From contig CAJFCJ010000001.1 of NCBI GenBank assembly GCA_904063045.1, forward strand, positions 689,501 through 753,500: 64,000 bases of DNA, in the 5' to 3' direction. A model generated the notes under the pieces. It was given only the letters and a program-made list of their open reading frames with translations, had not been told where the DNA came from and made no database searches. A program made the translations under genes and the position numbers. Positions 1 through 12,719 of this stretch are shown in pieces (the first letter of the stretch is position 1; each line of letters starts with the position of its first letter). The DNA is from Dimorphilus gyrociliatus (lineage: Eukaryota > Annelida > Polychaeta > Dinophilidae).

Positions 1-130
1 AAAATTCTTCTTTATAAGAACTTCTAAATAATAATATCCTTTTATCCTTTCTTTGTAATATTAATTAGATGTTATTTAATATAAAATTTAAATCTTATAC
101 TATTTTGAAGTTGTTTTTGTAGTTTGAAAA

Positions 131-160
131 TTGGCGCCTTGACAGCCTTCCGCCATTTTG
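131..160. promoter_or_regulatory. Putative DEAF1 proximal promoter elements
   Basis: The 5' flank of DEAF1 holds TTGGCGCC at 131-138, which resembles an E2F-type site, and CCGCCATTTT at 150-159, which resembles a YY1-type site. Both are GC-rich islands in AT-rich DNA about 170-200 bases before the start codon. The factor assignments are inferred from consensus only. The rest of 1-332 shows no coding sequence. Confidence 0.3.
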
Positions 161-332
161 AAATAGTTCTCAATTTTGCGACAGCCTTAGAGGCGGAAAT
201 GATCGAAAATAGCCGAAGATTTCTTTCAATATTATTTTTGGCTCTTCTACTAAATATTAAAGGGACGAAACGTCTATTAGATTAATCAGGGTGGATTTAT
301 TTACCAATTGCAAATAAAAAAATTGAAGCACA

Positions 333-1689
333 ATGGATAATAAGAGAGATTCAAATTCAAAAAAGGTCTCGGCAACTATCGGGTCCTTTTCCGAAGATGT
401 TACGGTGGAACAATTTGAAATTTCCGACAAGAATGAAGAAACAACAGATAACGATAGTTCGTTTGATATTAATTCAGAACATATTAGCGACGACCTACAA
501 GATGACAGATGTAATGAAACTTCTAGCAAAGTAGTTATTCAGGAGGTTGATAGTTTACAGCCAAATGAAGAACCATCTTACCGTAGATCAATGAAAAGAA
601 AACCATATAGATATGAATGGAATGCATCAACAATGAAAGATGTATTAACAGTAAGATGTAAACAAGTAACAGGGTTCCTGCACAAAGAAAAGTTCGGTTC
701 GGGTGGTAGGGGAAAGTGTATTCGAGTTAATGAAAAGTGGTTTACCCCCAATGAATTTGAAAATTTTTGCGGAAGAGGTAGTAGCAAAGACTGGAAAAGA
801 TCAATACGTTATGGAGGAAGACCCCTGCAATTCTTGATTGAGGATGGTATTCTAGTTCCTCACGCTGCATCCTGTACATGTTCAGCTTGCTGTGATGATG
901 AGAGTGTTGTAGGTGGTTTTCCTCTAGAATATCTCACTTTAATTTAATGATTAATCTATTTAAGTAACATCTAGCATAATGACTCTTTCCTTTCCAGAAT
1001 GCACCAGTAAGATTTTTTGTTCCATACAAAAGAAAGAAAAAAGAAATAAGTTCTTCTACCTCGGTGAAGAGATTAGCGTTATCCGACCAAGCCTTATCCG
1101 ACGTTACTTGTAAATTATTAAAAATATATCCAATGTCTTCAGGATAAATGTGTGAAATTTATGCTTTATTTCAGTAATACCAACACAATCTGATACGAAC
1201 TTGTCAAGAACTTCTTTTAATTCAGATATAATACCTGTACAATTTATCTCTGCCGATTTAGGGAACGTTTATCAAGGTACAACTATAATAGAACTACGCG
1301 AAAACAATTTATAATTTATATAATAGACTCTTCGAAAGAGAAAGAGCAAAATGTTAAAAAATGATTTATATTTAGATTCCACTGGGCAAACCTTGTACGT
1401 CCCATCTGTAACCACTAATACGACGTGTGAAGAGGAAAAAATATGGTGGCAATTGGAAACGGTAAAATCTTGGGATTAATAATATATTTTTTATTATTTA
1501 TATCTATTTAACAAAAAAAAAATGTTTATTCGGCAAAAATTTCAGAGTGTAAAGAGTATAGTCAACGAAGCTCAAAATTTACTATCTCAAATTCGGCAAG
1601 TCAAGCAGCAAGTTAATTTTGCTAAAGAAAAGGCTATCCGAGATTTAAAATCTCAACTACTAAAATCTAAACAAACTGAGGTTCTTTGA
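333..1689 (+). CDS. DEAF1: DEAF1-like SAND-domain transcription factor
   Basis: Spliced gene. Exons read as 333-908, 998-1109, 1175-1276, 1376-1461 and 1546-1689, all with GT-AG introns and continuous frame. An acidic N-terminus is followed by a SAND domain near residues 95-190, with the signature motifs [17 protein letters not shown] and [13 protein letters not shown]. The next exon supplies [13 protein letters not shown], the basic nuclear-localisation-like tail that follows the SAND domain in DEAF1 and separates it from GMEB. The final exon encodes a coiled-coil-like helix similar to the leucine-rich export and dimerisation region of DEAF1. SAND proteins bind CpG-containing DNA through the KDWK core. 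No MYND zinc finger is present before the stop. An alternative last exon at 1766-1822, joined after 1674 through a weak gttctt donor, would give a different short tail but still no MYND. Confidence 0.9.
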
Positions 1690-2230
1690 AGGCTTTTTTA
1701 TGTCTAAAAATATCTATATATCTATATAAACATAATTAAAAAAAACTTTTTTGTTACATTAACAGCCTGATGATTCAATAATGGATAATTCTTCATCATC
1801 AATGGTTTGGGCTTCTAAATAACACTAAAAGTATCTTATATTTTGTAATCAAGACCTGTCATAAAAGAAGAAATATTCGACCAGTTGATAGTAAATATTA
1901 ACATAACATATTTTATCAAATCACAGAGATAAATGAGAAAGGAAAATAGAAACAAATGACTTTGCCAATAATTTGAGATTTATGCTTGGCATTCGAAAAT
2001 TGTTTATCATTTCTATTTCATGCTGAATAAGCAAAAAAAATTATCGTTTGTTAACGAGTTAACTATTAAAAAAAGATAATTAATAGAGTATACTGGTTTT
2101 CTAAGGTGAATACTCTTCCTTTCTCTTTATTAATAAATAATGGAAAATTATTTATTGTATATTTTTATTTTCAAGTAATTAACTATTATATGAATAAATA
2201 TTAAGAAAACAGCGTACAAGTAACTGTAGT

Positions 2231-2250
2231 TATACTGTATATACAGTATA
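2231..2250. repeat. 20-bp perfect palindrome of the TACTGTATA family
   Basis: TATACTGTAT is followed directly by its reverse complement ATACAGTATA. The half-element TACTGTATA recurs in non-coding DNA at 10017, 13469, 20607, 22021, 23956, 29999, 34142 and 63886 on one strand or the other. Function unknown. Confidence 0.6.
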
Positions 2251-3460
2251 TATAAATATTTATTGTTACATGTAAGAAATGAACTAAAATCACAGGGAAA
2301 TTTAAGCTCTTTCTTGGTAATTTCTTCTGTTACATAATCCCCTCTGGGGAAGTTTTACCGACTCTGGCAACTTATTCCATTAGTGTACCTAAAAAAATAA
2401 AAAGATCGGATGCAAACTGAGTAATCTCCAAGGGACTTTACTCCCTGTAAGAAACCCTTGTTAAATATAAATTTGTAGTTTGTCTGAAAGAAAAACAGGG
2501 AGGGAGAGATATATCTTAAAGTGCGAAATTTGCAAATTTTTAGATGGAAATAATGAGATGTTCGAAGGATGTCTTGGAAATCGTTTAGTTTAGGTCCAGA
2601 GAGTTAATCTCTTAAGGGATAGAGAAATTTTTTTTCTAGTCATCTTGAAATGAGTTTAGACGAGAAAGCAGTATTCCGTTGTGCATTTAGTTCTATTACT
2701 AAAATTAACTTTTAAAAGACAACTCTTTTTAATAAATATTTAATGCTGAAAGAAATGGGTTGAAACAATTAAGAATTTAATCGCTTAACGCCTAAGAAAT
2801 GTCACAAAAAAAGAAAAACTATTATTAGAGGCAATACAGAATGTTTCTTTTGATTGCGTAACAAAACATGCTATTGACGTTCAGTTGCCGAAATATGAGG
2901 ATTAGTTATCTTTAAAATAAAAACTAATATAATCTATATATATATATAGATATATATAGAGTTTTCAAAAAGTGCTACAATACAAGATCAATATTAAATT
3001 ACGAAAATTACTAATAAATAAATAATAATTGATCATTTAGAAGCTTTCTTCATATAATCTTTAATATAGTTGGTCAGTTGCTTTATGAAATAATCACAAT
3101 ACCGGAAATTATACACGAAAATGAACTATGAAAGAGATTATTTATACAATATCTTCCAATCTTATTAATAAATGAAACAAAACGAAAATTTACTTTGTCA
3201 GCGAAATTTTTTCTTTAATTTAAAGAGTTTTCCACTTCTAGTGAAAAGTAAAAGCTCTACTTTGTTTTACCAAAAGGTGGAGTCACCTGTATTTATTGTT
3301 TCAAGTTTACAAAGAACGCAATAGATTATTAAGTAATTGATTACTGAACAAACTATTTTAATCTTGCTAGAAACATATTTTTGTCCGATTTAAAGAATAC
3401 TATTTTTTATTTTGGCTCTACAAACAAAAATAAAAATACGCTTACAGATGGAGCAGTAAA

Positions 3461-3474
3461 CCAGTTTAAACTGG
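3461..3474. promoter_or_regulatory. 14-bp perfect palindrome upstream of the ankyrin gene
   Basis: CCAGTTTAAACTGG reads identically on both strands and lies in a locally less AT-rich island (about 3440-3780) before the ankyrin/SOCS gene. It could be a dimeric factor site; this is inference. Confidence 0.25.
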
Positions 3475-4489
3475 AAAACGTTTGCAGAGGTAGTCACGCG
3501 GCTTGGAATAAATTATATATCTGTAATCGATTAGCATGCTTCCAGCCAAAATGCATTTAGGACCCGCTCTTGGGTAGGTAATGGCTCTGGACTGTTACTT
3601 CGTAGCTTCAAACGTTCTTTGGCACAAGATGCAGACTGTACAGTTCGTTATCATTTTTTTACTATTTGCTGTCTTAAATAATCATATGTTCTTTACCTGA
3701 GCGCTTTTTTTGCTTAGCAACACGCGCGCCGGCGTCCAAAATTGCACCGAGTGACTGCAATCATACGCACTGCAATATTCGGGGTTAATCATGAAAATTT
3801 CCACTGATGTTGTTTTTATTCTCATTTTTCCATCGTCGTGGATAGGTTATGAATTGGGCTCTGACTGTGTAAGAACGTCTTTTTTATGCTTATTCGATTT
3901 AGAGTTATTTTATTTTTGGCTTTACTCATTAATTTATCGCTTGTTTTAGGAAATTTTACTCGAAACTATCTTGACGTTATAGAGAAATGATTATAAGGTT
4001 TTTTTTGATTAATTAAACGCTTTCTACCATCAAGTAAGGGCGAACGAATAATGTAATTTCTTGTAATTATTGCATGTTCATACAGTTTTTGAACGATTTC
4101 TGTTTAAAATTGAGAAAGTTAGTTCTTAGGGATTAGTCGATATGTATAAAAGAGGAATAAGATATATTCTGTACAAGTGCAGGAAGTCTTTGTCGACTTT
4201 TTCTTTGGAGGGTGTGTTCGTGATTCGCCTTTCAGCCTTAAAGTATCTTACTTTGGCGTTAGAAATTACTATCATTCTGTGCGAAATATACTTCATTAAT
4301 ACAAAACTAAACACTATCCAGGAGAATTTCTCTAAATCCCAAAGCGATTTTGAATTTAGACTATTTGCTTTTATATGTACAACAGTTACTTAGAAAGCGC
4401 TCTTTGTCTTTTTTTTTCATTATAACTATATTTAAACTTTTATCTTCTCTTTAAACTCAACTAAAAAACTATCTCTTTTCGATTTGCAG

Positions 4490-5789
4490 TGCCGTTTCTC
4501 ACAATTCGTCGAATTTTCGTTGTTCCAACTTAGCGAATTTTTCTGACGCAAAGCAAGCTGGTCGTCTTATAGAGGCCATTAAATCGAAAGACCTTAAGAC
4601 ATTGAAACGTCTCTTGGCCAAAAAACCAAATGGATTAGATGTCTTTCATCGTTTCGACGATGGTTTGGAGAAGATGACCGCCCTACATTATGCTTCATTG
4701 TCGGGCTATGCAAAAATTGTTGATGAATTAGTATCTGCCCAAGCAGATGTTAATGTCGTGACACCTTTCGATGAAGCAACTCCATTACACTTAGCCTGCC
4801 AGTATCCGAATGAAGTTGAAGTCTTGCAAATGGCTACAACACTCATAAAGGCTGGTGCTCAAGTGGACGTTGGGGATCATAGTTGTTGTACACCTTTGAT
4901 TATGGCCTCCGGAATGGGTCACTTGAATGTAGTAAGACTACTGCTGGACAGAGGAGCTCAACTTAATTCAAGGGCATGTCAGGAAAGTTATCCGCTCTCC
5001 GTTCGTTGGTCTCTGGATAATCTCCAGTTAAGTGAAAAAGAAGCAGATGAAATGGTTGATCCATTTACGGGTAATTCGGCCCTTCTTCAAGCTACTCGGG
5101 AACATCACATGCCGGTTGTTCAAGAATTATTGAAAAGAGGGGCCATACTCAACATCGCTAACAAAGCGGGTAATACTGCACTACATGTTGCTGCTAAGTC
5201 TGAATCTCGGACTATTTATTCCGATCCGGAGAAGCCTTCAGAAAGAACTCCTGTCGCCGGACATGTAGGAGTTGTAAAGGCTTTGCTTCGGTCCGGAGCG
5301 ATACTAGATGCTCGTAACAAGCATGGGGAAACACCTCTTCGAAGAGCCGTTGATGGTATTCATGAAATAGGAGAGTGGAGCGTCTCTTTTGATAAGAGGG
5401 AGAAGGAAGCAACTACTTTCTTAACTATTATGCAGCTGCTGTTATTCGCTGGTTCTAGGCCTACCAACCAAGACAGCATCCTATCTAGACTGCTTGAAGC
5501 CGTACCTAAACGCCGCCAGCATCAACACGTCAATGAACTTATCGAAAAAGTCGCCAAGATGTTGATAATGGCTGGCGGCGAAGTAACGTCCGAAATGATC
5601 AATGTCAGCATGAGACATATGCCGTCCATTGTTGGTCTGTTGCAGCGGCATAAAGACTCACCCATGTCATTGAAGCAGCAAAGCCGTCTGGCAATTCGGC
5701 GTTATGCTAGGAAACCGCTTTTCGATACGCTACATTACGTACACCTACCCTCCATAATGAGGCAATATGTTACATTGGAAATTCTTTGA
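4490..5789 (+). CDS. Ankyrin repeat and SOCS box (ASB-like) protein, 5' end unresolved
   Basis: The large exon starts after a good acceptor (tttgcag) at 4489 and is open for about 433 codons. Six ankyrin-type repeats can be read (for example EKMTALHYASLSGY, DEATPLHLACQYPN, CCTPLIMASGMGHLNVVRLL, GNTALHVAAKS, GETPLRRAV), with an insertion inside the fifth. The last 40 residues match a SOCS box: SRLAIRRYARKPLFDTLHYV, then LPSIMRQYVTLEIL. ASB proteins are substrate receptors of Elongin B/C-Cullin5 ubiquitin ligases, so this is probably a cytosolic E3 adaptor. The exon starts in phase 2 and no upstream exon with a matching donor could be fixed, so the N-terminus is missing. If translation began inside this exon, the first in-frame ATG would be near 4671. 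The exact ASB paralogue is not assigned. Confidence 0.8.
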
Positions 5790-6151
5790 AATACAATCTA
5801 AATAGTAATACAAAAAGGCCACCAAAAAAAACAAAAAAAAAACCAGAAAACTAAATCAATAACACAAAGAAGAGAATCTTAGTCATCTTAACATGAAAAT
5901 ATAAAAAACTAATAATCGACCGAAAAATATCTAAATTTGTTGAAAGGAAAAAATTGATAAGAAACAATATAATAAGAAAAAATGTATACAAAAAAAACTT
6001 GGATAAAAAGGCTTTCACTGTCTCTTTCCTATTTAATTCATTTGTGATTTGTATCTCTATGTGCCTTAGTTTATCTGTCTCGTATCCACGCCTTATCTAG
6101 TCAACGAGAATATATACGGCACTAATAAACATAATTTATTTAACTTATTTG
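5790..6151. other. Convergent intergenic spacer
   Basis: A-rich sequence between the convergent ankyrin gene and EEPD1, probably the 3' UTRs of both. Nothing else seen. Confidence 0.5.
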
Positions 6152-8040
6152 CTAACTATCTCCAATTTGCATTCCATCTAATTTCATGGTAATGTACGTA
6201 TCATCATGATCTTCATCGGTATAAAATTCTGCGTAAACAGGACAATGGTCACTGACAACTCCACCCCAACTCCAAACATCCGGGATTAAAGCATTCGTTA
6301 GACCGGAACGTACAACAAAAACGCTTCCTACAAAAAGAAGTACTTCATTATTCGCTGTATATTTAATGAAAGTATTGGCCACCGCCCACTCGTAAACATC
6401 CACTTACCAGTATGAATTTTTTTCGTCTGTTGCCCAATCCAAATATTATCATAGCTTCTACTGCCTTCTATATTCTTCGTACTAATATTCGTGAAAGTAT
6501 TGCCATTAACTAAAGGGGTATATCCTTTCCTTCTCAATACATCGAATTGCTTCGCTGATGACTCCAAATTAAAATCTCCTAATAATATTAAATCTTTCTC
6601 TCCAGCCAAGAAATTTTCCAATGAATGCAATAAATAAGCTGTACGCTTTGCTTCCGCTTCATTTCTATTCAAATTAATTAAAATGCAACAAACCAGAATT
6701 AGGAGATTTTCGTCAAATGTTAATGCTATGTTTACCTATTGGATCCGGAGCCATCGTGAGACACTGCTTTTAAGTGTAAAATCACCAGAACAACGTCCAG
6801 TTTATTTATCTATACAGGAAAGAAAATGATGGAAAGATGAATTAGATGTAAGTCTAAATAAGATGAGAGGAATATATGAAATATTTAGGCCTACTTGCAG
6901 AGATACAACGAAGGGTTTTCTAACAAATAATTTGACTCCGTCGTCATCGAATTCGACTAGAGATGATGCTGATATAGTAATATTCATATTTGTATCGTAG
7001 AGTACTCCCAAATATTCGTTTGATTGGTACATTCTGCCTGAGGCTTTAGAAGTAAGGCAATCCCATTTTCTAGAATTACTTTGGAACTTTTTCACATGAC
7101 TTAACGAAGGCCTATTTAGTTCGTCTCGTATTCTTTCTAATGCTGTTTTATCCGCTATTTCCTGAACACATAGAACACTTATTCCTTGCTCTAAAATGGT
7201 CATACAAACTACTTCTAAAACACCAGGATTACAAGCCTTTTCGGTTGATAATCTAGCTAAATTCCAAGTCGCAATTCTTATGCAGGGACGGTTATTATTT
7301 TCAAATGTGTAATAATTAGTAATAGTTGGACGTTTTGATTCTTTTATAAGAGGAAGAAAAAATTCTAAGAGATTATTGATAGATGAATTAGAGCCAAATT
7401 GGACGTCTTTAGATAAATTGCTATAGTTCTCAGAAGGTCTTGGTGGAATGGGAGGTTTCAAATTTTCATCCTTGACAGTAAAATGATGGCTTATTTTATT
7501 AAATAAATTCCCATCTATTCCTTCAACTTTCAATAAGTCCTCTATGCTCATAAATCGTTTAGTTTTCCTATAATTGATAATATTGCCTGCTATTTCTTCG
7601 TTAACACCAGGAATTGTTGTTAAATCTGATAAGATGGAAGTATTGAGACTATGCTTTGTTGATTTTTTACTATTTTCTAACGGTTTCTTTATACATATTT
7701 CATCTCGAAAGGAAGCGAATCGGTCTGCACCCACCCCCGATACGAGGGCGACATCTTCTATTTTCTGAAATTTACAACCTGGAAGACGTTTTCTATATTC
7801 AACTATAAAATGAGCTATTGTTCTATCGATTCCATCGAGAGTCATTAGCTGCTCTTCCGTTGCTGTATTCACATCAATACAGTGAGGAGCTGGTCGATCA
7901 CTGACGTTACTAGCTATTGATACGTTAAACGTTGCCGATAAATTTCTATTGTGACTCTTTATTGGACTTCTTTTAGGACTCTTTGGAAAAGAGTAATCAA
8001 TGTCTTTAGGTGCTTTACAGCATGACTTCAAATTTCCCAT
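6152..8040 (-). CDS. EEPD1: EEPD1-like endonuclease/exonuclease/phosphatase protein
   Basis: Four exons on the minus strand: 8040-6895, 6809-6736, 6664-6408 and 6327-6152. The N-terminus MGNLKSCC carries a myristoylation Gly2 and nearby Cys residues, as in vertebrate EEPD1, suggesting membrane anchoring. Two helix-hairpin-helix motifs follow (NTATEEQLMTLDGIDRTIAH and LTTIPGVNEEIAGNII), then an EEP nuclease fold: TWNLARLSTEKA, CVQEIADK, LLGDFNLES, TFTNISTKN, YDNIWIG, and the closing WSWGGVVSDHCPVYAEFY with the catalytic Asp-His pair. Length and domain order match EEPD1, implicated in replication-fork repair and in cholesterol efflux in mammals. The gene diverges from the RING-NHL gene about 420 bases away. 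Confidence 0.93.
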
Positions 8041-8221
8041 AATTAGGTGAACGCTTCAAAATTCTTTCCAGATCACAATACAATTTGTTAAAAGTTTTAA
8101 TAATTAAGCAACTTTTTAAAAACACTATAATAAGAACATAATAATGCTATTTTTCACATTTTACTGACCGATGGCCGACTTTCTGACGAATAAACTCATC
8201 ATAATCGAACATCTTGATAAA

Positions 8222-8230
8222 AGATGGCCT
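8222..8230. promoter_or_regulatory. AAGATGGCC element upstream of EEPD1
   Basis: AAGATGGCC lies about 180 bases upstream of the EEPD1 start, within the 420-base divergent spacer shared with the RING-NHL gene. It is an imperfect member of the AGATGGCG family seen upstream of other genes here. Confidence 0.25.
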
Positions 8231-8460
8231 TGACCTTATTTTACGTTTTTTTAAAAATATAACAGTTTTTAAGGATTTAACCAGCGCCACCTGCCTAAAT
8301 AACACAACCTTAATAACTCTTCACCTCGCAAAAAAAGTATAAGATAATAAATTCATTAATTTACTAATGCAGCCAGTTAAATATAGTATAAAACCTCTGC
8401 TTAATACCGTTCCAAAATTACTTAATTACAGAAGAAATACTTTGTCCAATATGTAGGCCT

Positions 8461-9540
8461 ATGTACTCGTTACCTAGACTCCGAATATTATTCAACATGA
8501 CAGAGTGTACAGTTTGCCAAAATTGTAGTGAAAATATAAATGAATTATCTTGCCAGCATGTTTTCTGCAATGATTGTTTCGATCAATTTATAGCGGGAAG
8601 TATTGTGGAATTAAGATTCTTCCTTAGGTAATTTTTAGGCCTATATCTATAATATACAGTGTATATACATATTTAAGATTTGGTTCTTAGATGTTGCGTT
8701 TGCGGTACTAGAACAATACTTGTAAAGGAATCGAAAAATGAGTGTCCAATACTCAATTTTGGCCGAGAGGGAGTTGAAGTTTTACAAAAACCACTTTCTC
8801 TAGCGAGCAACGGAAATTGTTTAACAATATCGGACAAAGAAACAAGTAGAGTTACTGTTTGGAAAGATGGTGCCTTACTGAACAGTTTTCCCATTATTCA
8901 TCGATCGAATTTCTGCCATGGCATTAGTGTTGCAAATGATCGAATTACTGTTGCAGTCGCCGAAAACCAATTCACAGCTATATGCTCTTATACATTCTGT
9001 GGTAAATTCATGATGGCCACTTACTTATCAAGTTCTGTTTATGTAACAACGATTCAACATATACAAAATCATGAAATAATGATCGGAGATGCAGAGGGTC
9101 GACTCTACGTAATTGGTAAGTCCGGCAAGGTCAAGACGGAGAAGCAGCTAGAAAATTGCAATTATATAGGAGGATTAACAAAATTAATAACTGATGAGAT
9201 AGCTATTACAAATACTCCTAAGCATACTATACAATTCTATGATGATCAATTAGAATATCTAACAGCTACAGGAGGGTATGGACAGCGAGCCGAACAATTC
9301 AATTTTCCTACATCGATCGATTCTTGTCATAATATTATTGCTGTTGCTGATACGGGTAATAAGCGAGTACAATTGTTGGATAAACGTGGCAATTTTATTC
9401 GGTTTTTAGTTCGATATGTCGATACGGTTGATGTGTTTATGCAACCAATTGGGGTAACATTTATTCAAGAATGTATTGCTGTCATGTTAGGAGGTGTAAA
9501 CAGAACAAAGGCGGGAGAAGTACGAATATATCAGCTTTAA
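8461..9540 (+). CDS. RING finger and NHL-repeat (TRIM-like) protein
   Basis: Two exons, 8461-8627 and 8691-9540, with the intron closing in frame (CTT AG|A TGT). The N-terminus carries a small RING finger: ECTVCQNC, SCQHVFCNDC and, across the splice, CCVCG. The second exon encodes a beta-propeller whose clearest NHL unit is GGYGQRAEQFNFPTSID then IAVADTGNKRVQLLDKRG. This RING plus NHL combination is typical of TRIM-NHL E3 ligases, but B-box and coiled-coil are absent and the protein is short (about 340 residues). A second in-frame ATG at 8497 (MTECTVC) is an alternative start. It ends only 28 bases from the convergent ZMPSTE24 stop. Target unknown. Confidence 0.82.
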
Positions 9541-9568
9541 AAAAAATTATAAATAATTGTATTCAGTT

Positions 9569-11556
9569 TCAATCAAGCTTATCCATTGCTTTCAAACGCT
9601 CCAACAGAGGAGGGTGTGAAAAATAAAAAGCAGAATAGAGACTATCAGCAATAGGAAAACCTAAATTATCTTTATGCAATTTGATCAGAGCACTTTTGAG
9701 ATATGCCGCTTGTTTCACGCTCTTAGCAAAAGCGTCTGCCTGAAATTCGAATCTCCTACTTAGAGCGGTCATCAGAAAAGAAAACACCTGTTGATATGGC
9801 AAATTATCTTATACTCAATTTTCTTTAAAAAAATATGTATGTATACCTCATTGTAAGGTGAAAAGATAAACTGTAAGATTATTATCAATCCAATAATGGT
9901 TGGCATTTCATTCATAAATCCAAATGACATGAATATTTTTTTGTTGTTATGTAGCGTGGCAAAAACGATAAACGTTAGCAAAACGTTTGCCTAGGTTAAA
10001 AAAGAATGTTAATATATACTGTATATTCCTTATACGAATTTATAATTTCATTCTAGTCTACCTGGCTTATAAAAAGATTCTTCAAGTTATGACTTAGCTT
10101 CCAGTGCCCTAGTTCGTGTGCTAAAACGGCTAAAACTTCTTCATTGTCACATCCGATGCTCTGTAAACAAAAATAGATGAGATTTCCTTCCATGTTAAAT
10201 GTAAGATTTCCTACTTTTTTCTCTTTGGTTGTTGATTCTTCGTCTTTATTGTTATCTGTTTCTCCTGTCTCTTCTTTAGCTGGTTCGTCAATTTTTTTTT
10301 CCTTCTCTTCTCTTTCATCTTTAGATACATAGTCTTTCAGAAGAGTATCAAACAGAACAATTCTTTTATTCTTAAAGAATCCATAAAAATAAGCGTTACT
10401 GTGAGTAGATCTTTTTGAGCCTAAGAAACAATTACGATATTTTTAATAATTATCTAATAATGATATATATTTTTGTACTTTACCAATATGTTTGTTTAAG
10501 GATAATTATTTTACACACCTTCGACTACAAATAATTTGTACAGCGGAAAATTAATGCTGGCTGCAAGGTCTTCAATCTTCTGTCTTAGCTCCCCTTCGGG
10601 AAGGGCAGTAAATTTGTCGAACAGAGGTGCGATGTAATCAGCATAAATAGTCACCAATAACAAAGAAATGACAAAAACGAAAACCCAAGCGTATATAAAG
10701 AAGTAATCGCCTCCAGCTTTAATTATCCAAACTAAGGCTGCTGTAATAGGAAGTATTATTACAATTGTTAGAGCAAACTTTTTTATTTGGTCTTTAGCGT
10801 AAAACCCGAGAGTCTAAAAAATAAAAATATACTTAAATATTGAAATATAAACTAAAATTAGAAACTATTTACCTGTTTGTTGAAATTATGTCTTTCCTCG
10901 ATTACAAATGTTCTATATAAATCCCACGGGATATTGATTATCATATTGAAAATCGAACAGAACAAAATAAATATCATAGACTGTTTGATCTAAAATTCAT
11001 TTTCTTATCATCATTAAAATTTCAATGTAAACTATGATTTAAATACTTCGTGAGTGGAATCAAAGCCATAACCAGCAAGTAGTTTTCCTGAGTAATACCA
11101 TACGAAAGGTAAACCTCCATACCATAAAATAACCTATTATCACATGGATTGTTCAATAATTAAAAAATTGAAAAAATAGATTGTTCAAAAAGTTACACTA
11201 TTCTCTATTTGGCTAAACAAGCCGTGATAAAATCCAAATGTAGCTTTGTCAATTTGATACAATCTAGCTTTGGAAAAAGTAGTTTGATCCATAATTTGCT
11301 CCACTTCGCGAGGCACTTTTTCGGTGCTCTTGAAGAGTTTCATCTAAAACGATAAAAGGTCATAAAAGTTGTATTATCGCTCAGAGAAATAACTCTTAAA
11401 CATATTTCTGATATAATTACTAATTTCAGAAATAAGTTTTTGAGTCGATTATACCTGACGGTGAGACAAGTAACTTTCCCATAAATATACAATCCATAGG
11501 AAAACTATTACCGACAGAAATATTGTTTGTTCAGAGAAAGGTATATCTATAGCCAT
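9569..11556 (-). CDS. ZMPSTE24: CAAX prenyl protease 1 (ZMPSTE24/FACE1)
   Basis: Multi-exon M48 zinc metalloprotease of the ER and nuclear membrane that removes the C-terminal tripeptide from farnesylated CAAX proteins. The first exon (11556-11455) encodes [13 protein letters not shown]; later exons give [47 protein letters not shown] and [19 protein letters not shown]. The catalytic motif reads [10 protein letters not shown] (HExxH) and the downstream zinc-ligand region reads [12 protein letters not shown]. The last exon is 9787-9569, ending [16 protein letters not shown]. Several hydrophobic segments match the multispan family. A lysine/glutamate-rich insert precedes the HExxH exon, at the place of the similar loop in the human enzyme. 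Confidence 0.96.
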
Positions 11557-11574
11557 TTTCTTTTCTCAATTCTA

Positions 11575-11584
11575 AGATGGCGCT
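11575..11584. promoter_or_regulatory. AGATGGCGCT promoter element at ZMPSTE24
   Basis: AGATGGCGCT sits 19 bases before the ZMPSTE24 ATG, inside the near-palindrome AAGATGGCGCTATCTTC. It resembles the YY1/Pho consensus. The same core lies upstream of MRPS9, CLIC, BROX and NEK11 in this window. Confidence 0.45.
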
Positions 11585-12719
11585 ATCTTCTAAACTTCAC
11601 TTTCAGATATAACATAGTATACAAAGTTAATTTTTTAAATATTAATATAAACCATTTATAGAATTTTAAGTGGAGAAAATTATATAAATGAAAAGTATAA
11701 ATTATTTATTTCAATAGTGTTGTTAGAAAGATAAGAGAGAAAGAATGAGATTTATCAATGTAAGGACATTAAAAGCATAAATATTTTCTATATTTACTAA
11801 AACATTTTCTTTATAGGATTTTCATTGTTTACGTTTAAAATTTTGCTTACTGAGCTCTTTAGCATTATTTCTTTATTATATTCCATACTATATACTATAT
11901 AAAATTTAAAAAAAAATGAATACAAAAGGGCACCTGAAAAGATATTTATATTTTGTCAAATTACTTAGCTAATAAAGAGGTCATATAAAATAAGATCTTC
12001 ATTAGTAGATTATTAGATAGATTTACAGACTTATAATCTGTATATATAAGTCTAGCGATGGTAACTATAATATGTTTAATGATTTTTGTATCCTTTTCGT
12101 TCCAAACACTTTATTTCTTTCATGTTTACTTCTTCAATCAATTCCATTACTAAATCAAACTTTCTCTTTCTAGTTGCTTTATCCATCTGGAAATGTTGCA
12201 ACCAATTACCTTCGATTTTTATATATATATAAGCTGTATTTATAAACTTCATAAAAAGGAATAGCTAGCTGCTCATCTAAATATTTAAACTCTGAAAATC
12301 TACCATTTCTATTACTATTTCTTAATGATGGAAAATTTCATAATCAAGAAACAGATTATTTGATTAAATGAAGTGTTCAATATTAACTTTGGATTGTTGG
12401 AGAATACTCTGGAACTAAGCTCCAATTTCAAATTTTTTTCAAGCAAAATTGAGAACTAGTTGTTAGAGAGAGAGAGAGAGAGAAAGAGAATAATGAACGA
12501 AACAAGGAAGGAAGGAAATAGATAGAATGAGTGAAAAAGATGTTTATTAAAATTTCTCTAAAGAAAACATATTCTATTAAAATATCGAAGGAAACAAAAA
12601 GCAAAAAATCACTAAAATGTTATTTTGAATTTGTTTCTAACTTTGAAACTGTTCAAAAAGTCCTATCTTGCTTTTTGTCACGTGGTTTAATACAAATTGG
12701 TTTTGATTTTACTAGCGAC
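11585..12719. other. Divergent intergenic spacer
   Basis: AT-rich spacer between ZMPSTE24 (-) and ABITRAM (+). It contains a GA-rich stretch at about 12461-12490. No coding exon recognised. Confidence 0.5.

Larger units (their letters stand above)
1690..4489. other. Intergenic, no gene recognised
   Basis: AT-rich sequence between DEAF1 and the ankyrin gene. I see no convincing coding exon. A candidate signal-like ORF begins at 3791 with a good donor (gtaaga) near 3868, but its phase does not match the ankyrin exon at 4490. The 5' exon(s) of the ankyrin gene probably lie in the right half. Short palindromes occur at 2231-2250 and 3461-3474. Confidence 0.5.

Noticed and set aside
3791-3868. 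Signal-peptide-like ORF ending at a good splice donor (MKISTDVVFILIFP)
   Set aside because: Its donor phase does not fit the ankyrin exon at 4490 and an ankyrin/SOCS adaptor is not expected to carry a signal peptide.
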